Shown in pieces: positions 59,139 through 64,000 of a stretch of DNA of 64,000 nucleotides; position 1 is the first letter of the stretch; the number at the start of each line of letters is the position of its first letter. The notes under the pieces were generated by a model, which worked only from the letters and a program-made list of their open reading frames with translations, made no database searches and was not told where the DNA came from. Origin of the DNA: JBFWVD01 sp050246915 (lineage in GTDB: Bacteria; Actinomycetota; Acidimicrobiia; Acidimicrobiales; Ilumatobacteraceae); contig JBFWVD010000004.1 of the NCBI GenBank assembly GCA_050246915.1, positions 79,027 through 143,026 on the forward strand, read 5' to 3'. Position numbers and translations under genes: made by a program.

Positions 59139-60419
59139 ATGATCGACGTCCGCAAGCTGCGCACCGACCTCGAAGCGACCAAGGCGGCCATGGCCCGTCG
59201 TCGCATCGACACCTCTCCACTCGACGACGCCGCAGAGCTCGATCGCCAGTTGCGCGAGATCGCACTCGAGCGCGACAACACTCGTCGCCGGGTCAACGAA
59301 CTGTCCAAGCAAGTGGGGCAGTTGCGCAAGGCCGGCGATGTCGCGGCGTCGGAGGCGGCCATGGCCGAGAGCCGGGCCCTGGGAGACACCGAGTCGGAAC
59401 TCGCGGCGCGCGCCACGCGCATCGAGACCGAGCTGCGCGACATCCTGCTGCGTCAACCCAACTTGCCAGCCGACGATTGCCCGGACGGTGCCGGCGAACA
59501 CGACAACGTGATCACCAAGGTCGTCGGGTTCGATCCCGACAGCTACGGTGAGCATCAGCGCGTGGCTCACTGGGACATCGGTGCCCAACACGGCATCTTG
59601 GATCTCGAGCGTGGGGCCAAGCTGTCGGGCTCGATGTTCGTCATGTACCGAGGCCAAGGCGCGGCGCTCAACCGTGCGCTGCAACAGTATGCGCTCGATT
59701 CGAACGTCGACGCCTACGAGGAGATCCGCCCGCCCACGGTGGTCAAGACCGACACCATGGTCTCCACCGGGCATCTCCCCAAGTTCGAGGAGGACGCCTA
59801 CGCGGTCGAGCGCGACGACCTATGGCTCATCCCCACCGCCGAGGTCCCGCTCACGTCCTTGGCCCGCGACGAGGTACTCGACGAGGCCGCGTTGCCCATG
59901 CGTCTCATGGCCTACACATCGTGCTACCGGCGCGAAGCAGGCTCGGCGGGCAAGGACACACGCGGCCTGCTGCGCATCCACGAGTTCGACAAGGTGGAGA
60001 TCCTCGCCTACTGCACACCGGCCCAGGCTGCCGAGGTGCACGCCGACATCTTGGGCCGCGCCGAGCGGATCATCGCCTCGCTCGGTCTGGCGTATCGGGT
60101 GCTGGATCTGTGCACCGGCGACATCGGCAACTCCGCGGCGCGCACCTTCGACATCGAGGTGTACTCGCCTGGGTGCGACAAGTGGCTGGAGGTCTCGTCG
60201 GTCTCCTGGTTCAGCGACTACCAGGCCCGCCGTGCCAACGTCCGCTACAAGTCGGCCGTGGGCAAGGGCACCGAGATCGTCCACACGCTCAACGGCTCGG
60301 CCCTCGCGGTGCCCCGGGTGTGGGCGGCGTTGGTGGAGACCCATCGCCAACCCGACGGCACCGTCGCCATCCCCGAGCCGCTCTTGCCGTACATGCGGGG
60401 CCGCACCCACATCGGATGA
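59139..60419 (+). CDS. serS: seryl-tRNA synthetase
   Basis: A 426-residue class II synthetase charging tRNA-Ser. An N-terminal coiled-coil arm spans residues ~25-105 (ELDRQLREIALERDNTRRRVNELSKQ in pieces). The catalytic domain has motif 2 TSCYRREAGSAGKDTRGLLR with HEFDKVE, and motif 3 NGSALAVPRVWAAL. EVSSVSWFSDYQARR is the serine-pocket segment. It has full family length. ATG 59139 begins the conserved MIDVRKLR. Confidence 0.96.
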   Translation: MIDVRKLRTDLEATKAAMARRRIDTSPLDDAAELDRQLREIALERDNTRRRVNELSKQVGQLRKAGDVAASEAAMAESRALGDTESELAARATRIETELRDILLRQPNLPADDCPDGAGEHDNVITKVVGFDPDSYGEHQRVAHWDIGAQHGILDLERGAKLSGSMFVMYRGQGAALNRALQQYALDSNVDAYEEIRPPTVVKTDTMVSTGHLPKFEEDAYAVERDDLWLIPTAEVPLTSLARDEVLDEAALPMRLMAYTSCYRREAGSAGKDTRGLLRIHEFDKVEILAYCTPAQAAEVHADILGRAERIIASLGLAYRVLDLCTGDIGNSAARTFDIEVYSPGCDKWLEVSSVSWFSDYQARRANVRYKSAVGKGTEIVHTLNGSALAVPRVWAALVETHRQPDGTVAIPEPLLPYMRGRTHIG

Positions 60420-60432
60420 CCTCGTGGTCATC
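60415..60432 (+). terminator. short hairpin at the serS stop
   Basis: GATGACC (60415-60421) and GGTCATC (60426-60432) form a seven-bp stem with TCGT loop; the left arm overlaps the stop codon. It separates serS from the sdh transcript. Confidence 0.5.
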
Positions 60433-60478
60433 TGGCCTGTTGTGCCCTCCGGTTTTCTGGCCTGAGGCAACACGGGAG

Positions 60479-60484
60479 TAACGT
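60479..60484 (+). promoter_or_regulatory. -10 element TAACGT for the sdh-linked operon, leaderless
   Basis: TAACGT ends six bases before GTG 60491, the start of the small membrane ORF. No ribosome site precedes that GTG. Confidence 0.5.
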
Positions 60485-60490
60485 CCGCTC

Positions 60491-60628
60491 GTGATGTTGG
60501 CTCTGACCAAAGCGCAGTGGATCTTCACTGCTGGCCTGACTGTCGTGGCACTGCTGATCACCTGGTTCGCGACCTATGTCGCATGGACCACGGTGTGGGG
60601 CAATCGTTGGTATCGGAGGACGAAGTGA
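60491..60628 (+). CDS. 45-residue membrane protein overlapping sdhC
   Basis: A short gene encoding VMLALTKAQWIFTAGLTVV, then a single membrane helix (ALLITWFATYVAWTTVW) and the basic tail GNRWYRRTK. Reasons to believe it: a TAACGT -10 element six bases before GTG 60491, actinobacterial codon use, a clean helix with aromatic belts, and a stop that overlaps the sdhC GTG by four bases (GTGA), as coupled genes do here. It may be an accessory subunit of the succinate dehydrogenase anchor. No family is recognised. ATG 60494 is an alternative start. Confidence 0.65.
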   Translation: MMLALTKAQWIFTAGLTVVALLITWFATYVAWTTVWGNRWYRRTK

Positions 60629-61011
60629 CCGCGCTGAAAGTCGGCGACTCCACCGTCTACAAGGGCCGCAGCGGCCAGTGGTCGTTCGTCGCCCACCGGG
60701 TCACCGGGTTCTTGGTGTTCTTCTTCCTCCTCATGCACGTGATCGACGTGAGCCTCACGCGTTACGAGGGCCTCTACGACCAGGTGCACGCGCTCTACCA
60801 CAACGTGTTCATGCGCCTGTTCGAGTGCGGGCTGCTGTTCGCGCTGTGGTTCCACGCCCTCAACGGCTTGCGTGTCATCGCGGTCGACTTCTTCCCCGGC
60901 GCGGTGCGCAAGGAGAAGCAGTTGACCGGCATCGTGCTGTTCCTGACCGTGGCGGTCTGCCTGCCGATGTCGTATGTGATCCTCAAGCCCTGGATCGACG
61001 GGAACCTCTGA
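60625..61011 (+). CDS. sdhC: succinate dehydrogenase cytochrome b556 subunit
   Basis: A 128-residue three-helix membrane anchor with RSGQWSFVAHRVTGFLVFFFLLMHVIDV (in pieces, containing the quinone-site SxxxHRxTG motif), a haem-ligand candidate His in ALWFHALNGLRV, and VRKEKQLTGIVLFL. It anchors SdhAB to the membrane and passes electrons to quinone. GTG 60625 has GGAGG six bases upstream and overlaps the small ORF stop. sdhD follows one base after its stop. Confidence 0.9.
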   Translation: MTALKVGDSTVYKGRSGQWSFVAHRVTGFLVFFFLLMHVIDVSLTRYEGLYDQVHALYHNVFMRLFECGLLFALWFHALNGLRVIAVDFFPGAVRKEKQLTGIVLFLTVAVCLPMSYVILKPWIDGNL

Positions 61012-61012
61012 G

Positions 61013-61441
61013 ATGGCACAGGTGGTCAACAAGCCCGAGCGTCCATCATCGAACGCTGCCGTCACCGGCCCCAAGCCCGACAAGGGCCGCCGCCGCCCGA
61101 AGCAGAACTTCGAGACGTGGCAGTGGTACTTCATGCGCATCTCGGGGCTGGTGTTGGTGTTCTTGGCCCTCGGCCACTTCACCATGACCCACATCATCAA
61201 CGATGTGAAGGACACTGACCTCGAGTTCGTGCAGAAGCGTTGGGACAACCCGCTGTGGCGTGCCTACGACTTCGCCCTGTTGTTCCTCGCCTTGTTCCAC
61301 GGCCTCAACGGCCTGCGGGTGATCATCGACGATTACGTGCGTGATCCGCGTAAGCGGGCCGCTACCAAGGCGGTCATCTACACGGTGACCTTCGCCTTGT
61401 TCGGTTGGGGAACGCTCACCATCGTCACCTTCGGGTCCTGA
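61013..61441 (+). CDS. sdhD: succinate dehydrogenase membrane anchor subunit
   Basis: A 142-residue protein with a 40-residue basic N-terminal tail (PKPDKGRRRPKQNFE) and three helices: WYFMRISGLVLVFLALGHFTMTH in pieces (His candidates for haem), RAYDFALLFLALFHGLNGLRVIIDDYV in pieces, and ATKAVIYTVTFALFGWG. Partner of SdhC. The catalytic sdhA and sdhB genes are not downstream: a substrate-binding lipoprotein gene begins 32 bases later. Confidence 0.88.
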   Translation: MAQVVNKPERPSSNAAVTGPKPDKGRRRPKQNFETWQWYFMRISGLVLVFLALGHFTMTHIINDVKDTDLEFVQKRWDNPLWRAYDFALLFLALFHGLNGLRVIIDDYVRDPRKRAATKAVIYTVTFALFGWGTLTIVTFGS

Positions 61442-61461
61442 TCCTCGGCGCCCCCGGGCGC

Positions 61462-61467
61462 AAGAAT
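61462..61467 (+). promoter_or_regulatory. -10 element AAGAAT for the OpuAC-like lipoprotein gene
   Basis: AAGAAT ends six bases before ATG 61474; the layout matches other leaderless starts in this window. Confidence 0.35.
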
Positions 61468-61473
61468 CTCGAG

Positions 61474-62604
61474 ATGCGAAACGTCGCCCGAGGCACCGTC
61501 GCGTTGTCGACGCTCCTCGCCGCCGCCATCGTCCTGAGCGCGTGCTCGGTGCCTGGGCGTACGGTCGTGGCAACCCCGCTCCCGGAGCGGACGACCACCA
61601 CGTTGCCGCCGGTCACCACGACGCGGCCGGTGGTGCCGTCGACCACTGTTGCGACGACCATCCCGCCGCCCACCGTCCCGGCCCCGCCGGTTCCGCTCAC
61701 GTTCGTACCGCTCGACGCCGCGGGCCCCGCCACGTTCGCCGCTCTGGCCGATGGCAGCGTGGACATGGCCGCGGTGTACGGCACCCAACCGGCCTTGGTC
61801 GGCGCTGACGTGGTCGTGCTCACCGACGAACTCGACACCCAACTGTCGCAACGGCTGGTGCCCGTTGTGCGCACATCACTGGTGTCGGCCGAGGCGGCCG
61901 AGGTGTTCGCACAGGTGTCGTCTCGACTCACCTCGGCCGAGCTGGCCGTCTTGAACCGGTCTGTCTCCATCGACCGGCTACGCCCCGAGGACCTCGCCAC
62001 GCAGTGGTTGGCTGGGCAGCGCCTCGACTCCGCTGTCCCGGCGCTGTCCGGGACTCTGCGGGTGATGACATCGGGCTCGGCGGAGACCGATGTGGTTGCA
62101 CAGCTCTATGCCGCGGCGTTGCGCTCACATGGGATGCAGGTGGACGTCGTGGCGAGCCTCGGGACCCGCGAACTGGTGCTGCCCGCTCTCGAGGCAGGAA
62201 CAATTGACATGACGGTCGAGTACCTCGGCGCGTACCTCACCTATCTCGGGGTGGAAGCCAAGGGACCGGCCGATGTGCTGGTCGCCTCGCTCCGAGCCAT
62301 ATTGGAGAAGCGCTCGTTGTCGGTGCTCCAACCGACCGAAGCCAACGACACCAACGTCGTGGCCGTCCGTTCAGCGGTGGCCAACCGCTTGGGTCTGCGA
62401 TCGTTGTTCGACCTGGCCCGCGTCACCGAGCCGTTGCGCTTCGGTGGCCCGCCCGATTGTCCGCAACGCTTCGAGTGCCTCGGTGCTCTCGTGCAGGTCT
62501 ACCTGGTGCAGATCGCGGTACCGACGACCACCGGGACCGCCATTCTCACCCCGACGACCACCGCGGTGACGACCAGCGGCTCACCCCCGCCCGAGAAGAA
62601 GTAG
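61474..62604 (+). CDS. OpuAC-like substrate-binding lipoprotein, apparently circularly permuted
   Basis: 376 residues: lipobox VLSAC (Cys24), then a Thr/Pro linker to ~73. Residues 76-179 (FVPLDAAGPATFAALADGSVD in pieces, VVVLTDELDTQL, RLVPVVRTSLV) match what is normally the C-terminal part of a glycine betaine-binding OpuAC domain. Residues 194-343 (LRVMTSGSAETDVVAQLYAAALRSHG in pieces, LVLPALEAGTIDMTVEYLGAYL in pieces, LRFGGPPDCPQR) match the normal N-terminal part. The halves are therefore in swapped order. A second Thr/Pro tail closes the protein. The ligand is unknown. No permease or ATPase gene is adjacent. Confidence 0.75.
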   Translation: MRNVARGTVALSTLLAAAIVLSACSVPGRTVVATPLPERTTTTLPPVTTTRPVVPSTTVATTIPPPTVPAPPVPLTFVPLDAAGPATFAALADGSVDMAAVYGTQPALVGADVVVLTDELDTQLSQRLVPVVRTSLVSAEAAEVFAQVSSRLTSAELAVLNRSVSIDRLRPEDLATQWLAGQRLDSAVPALSGTLRVMTSGSAETDVVAQLYAAALRSHGMQVDVVASLGTRELVLPALEAGTIDMTVEYLGAYLTYLGVEAKGPADVLVASLRAILEKRSLSVLQPTEANDTNVVAVRSAVANRLGLRSLFDLARVTEPLRFGGPPDCPQRFECLGALVQVYLVQIAVPTTTGTAILTPTTTAVTTSGSPPPEKK

Positions 62605-62610
62605 CGAGCC

Positions 62611-63864
62611 TCACGCCTCCATCGGCATGGGCACATCATCCGAGCTCGGTGGGACGTCGAGCGGATGCATGATGTCAGGCCGGATGAGCCGCGACCCGAT
62701 CAGCACCACCCCCAAGATCACCGCGGCGCCGGCGGTCACGCGTCGCAGGCCGTAGGCGTCAGCGAGGCGTCCTTGCACCAGTGCTCCGAGGGGATAGAGC
62801 GATCCCAGGATCATGGCGTTGAGGCTCACCACGCGGCCGCGCAGTGCGCCGGGTGCGCGCTGTTGGGCGATGGTGGTGTAGCTGGTGAGGCAGGCCAGGT
62901 AGGCACCGCCGAGGGGGATGAGGGCCAATGCCACCAGCGCGGTGTTGGGTGCCGCGGCGTACACCACCAGCGACACCACCAACGCTGCCAGCCCGATCGA
63001 CAACACCTTGCGGCTGCCGTGGCGCTTCACCAGATCGCCCATGGACAGCGCCACGACCACCGCGCCGATGCCCTGCGCCGTGACCAACACGGCATTGGTG
63101 GCCGAGCCCCCATCGAGCTCCTTCACGGTCATGGCGGCCAACAGCGCGATGAACGGTGCGCCGAGCAGGCTGGTGAGGCACATGATCCGGAACACCAGCC
63201 ACAGCCCCGGCTCGGCCCGCACGAATCTGGCGCCGTCGGCGATGGCGGTGCGCAACCGTTGATGCTGCGTGGTGATCGGGCGTGTGCCGACATCGATCAT
63301 GGTCAATGCGATGAGCACAGCAAAGAAGCTGGCGGCGTTGATCCCGAGCGCCCACGGGATGCCTCCGATGGCCATCACGACGCCGGCCACGGCGGGGCCG
63401 ATGACCCGACCGAGGTTCCACTGAGCGGAGCCGAGGCCGACGGCAGCCACCAACTCATCGGCGGGGACGAGATCAGGGATCATCGCCATGTAAGCCGGGA
63501 AACCGATCGCGCTGGCGAACCCGGACCCCAGAACGATGAGTGCGACCACGCCAGGATGCGGCTCACCGACGGCGGTCAGAACCGCGATCACCCCGGCCAA
63601 GATGGCCTGGACCGAGGTGGTGATGAACATCAGCCGTCGGCGTGAGCCGCGGTCGGCCAGTGCTCCGCCGACTGGGGAAAGCAGGGCCATCGGCACGAAC
63701 CCTGCGGCGGCGATGACCGCGGACCACGCTGCTTTCCCGGTCACGTCGGTCACGTAGTAACCGAGTGCGACGGTCTCCATCCACGTGCCGATGTTCGATA
63801 CGAACGCCGCCGACCACATGAGCGCGAACGAACGGTGACGCAGCGGCGCGAACGACATCGTCAT
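62611..63864 (-). CDS. MFS exporter (MFS_3/EntS-like)
   Basis: A 417-residue, 12-helix major facilitator. It starts FAPLRHRSFALMWSAAFVSNIGTWMETVALGYYV (in pieces), the typical opening of the EntS/TetA(P)-like MFS_3 group, with loop 2-3 GGALADRGSRRRLMF and the second-half GDLVKRHGSRKVL. Such proteins export siderophores or drugs. ATG 63864 has TAGCGT nine bases upstream. It is convergent with the OpuAC-like gene (six-base gap). Confidence 0.85.
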   Translation of the reverse strand: MTMSFAPLRHRSFALMWSAAFVSNIGTWMETVALGYYVTDVTGKAAWSAVIAAAGFVPMALLSPVGGALADRGSRRRLMFITTSVQAILAGVIAVLTAVGEPHPGVVALIVLGSGFASAIGFPAYMAMIPDLVPADELVAAVGLGSAQWNLGRVIGPAVAGVVMAIGGIPWALGINAASFFAVLIALTMIDVGTRPITTQHQRLRTAIADGARFVRAEPGLWLVFRIMCLTSLLGAPFIALLAAMTVKELDGGSATNAVLVTAQGIGAVVVALSMGDLVKRHGSRKVLSIGLAALVVSLVVYAAAPNTALVALALIPLGGAYLACLTSYTTIAQQRAPGALRGRVVSLNAMILGSLYPLGALVQGRLADAYGLRRVTAGAAVILGVVLIGSRLIRPDIMHPLDVPPSSDDVPMPMEA

Positions 63865-64000
63865 GAGGCCCGCACGCTAATGGGGGTGTACGGGTGTTGC
63901 ATGAGCGATGCTCGTGTGGGGAGCCGTTGGCGGGTCAGCACTGGTGCACGCGGGGTTTGGAGCCCTATCGGTAGAGGGTGCGCCCGCTGATGGTGAGAAG
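63865..64000. other. window end, no supported feature
   Basis: Holds the MFS promoter region. The last bases carry no recognisable gene start or tRNA. Confidence 0.4.

Noticed and set aside
1..64000. CRISPR arrays, rRNA operons and insertion sequences
   Set aside because: No regularly spaced short repeats, no 16S/23S/5S signature and no transposase motifs were seen.

Overview
The window is high-GC DNA read as part of an actinobacterial chromosome, most likely class Acidimicrobiia (Ilumatobacter-like). This placement is an inference. It rests on GC-rich codon use with many GTG starts, frequent apparent leaderless starts, a small-type PurL, a clpS-DUF2017 pair, aa3-type oxidase genes in cta order, F420- and LLM-type oxidoreductases, and paired DUF1800/DUF1501 genes. 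No rRNA or CRISPR array was seen. Three tRNA genes are present: Phe, Asp and Glu.

Layout. 1-6343: the end of a dihydroorotate-dehydrogenase-like gene, small proteins, a winged-helix/nucleotidyltransferase protein, rtcB, a VOC protein and purL. 6369-11765: galK facing away from the purF-purM-MFS transporter chain, whose genes overlap by four bases. 11834-20703: DUF2157, a secreted SGNH hydrolase, a DUF1800/DUF1501 pair (the DUF1501 protein carries six C-terminal repeats), small secreted proteins, pyrE and a DUF4349 lipoprotein. 20906-29752: catabolic-type genes (SDRs, an LLM monooxygenase, a TetR regulator, VOC, dienelactone hydrolase, a deazaflavin reductase, an SPFH protein, an MFS pump) with tRNA-Phe and tRNA-Asp.

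29834-33147: a decayed 3.3 kb integrated element bounded by 44-bp direct repeats of the 3' half of tRNA-Glu. It holds an integrase fragment, a toxin-antitoxin pair and three tandem lipoprotein paralogues. 33477-40310: a potassium locus consisting of kdpD, kdpE, a KimA-like K+ permease, two TrkA/RCK proteins and an OB-fold protein, all on the minus strand and without kdpFABC. 40361-48611: an NTF2-like protein, a secreted protein, clpS-DUF2017, ctaB, a second DUF1800/DUF1501 pair, and a two-component system.

48765-57249: the oxidase region. A working aa3-type oxidase (ctaC with a fused cytochrome c domain, ctaD, ctaE, subunit IV, ctaG) is preceded by three overlapping or closely spaced genes. 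They look like oxidase subunits I, III and II but have lost every haem and copper ligand I could align. This metal-free oxidase-like trio is the strongest candidate for an undescribed system here. 57314-64000: an ABC-2 exporter, serS, an unlisted 45-residue membrane ORF overlapping sdhC, sdhD, a substrate-binding lipoprotein whose OpuAC-type domain appears circularly permuted, and an MFS exporter.

Function names come from motif recognition by eye. No database search was run.
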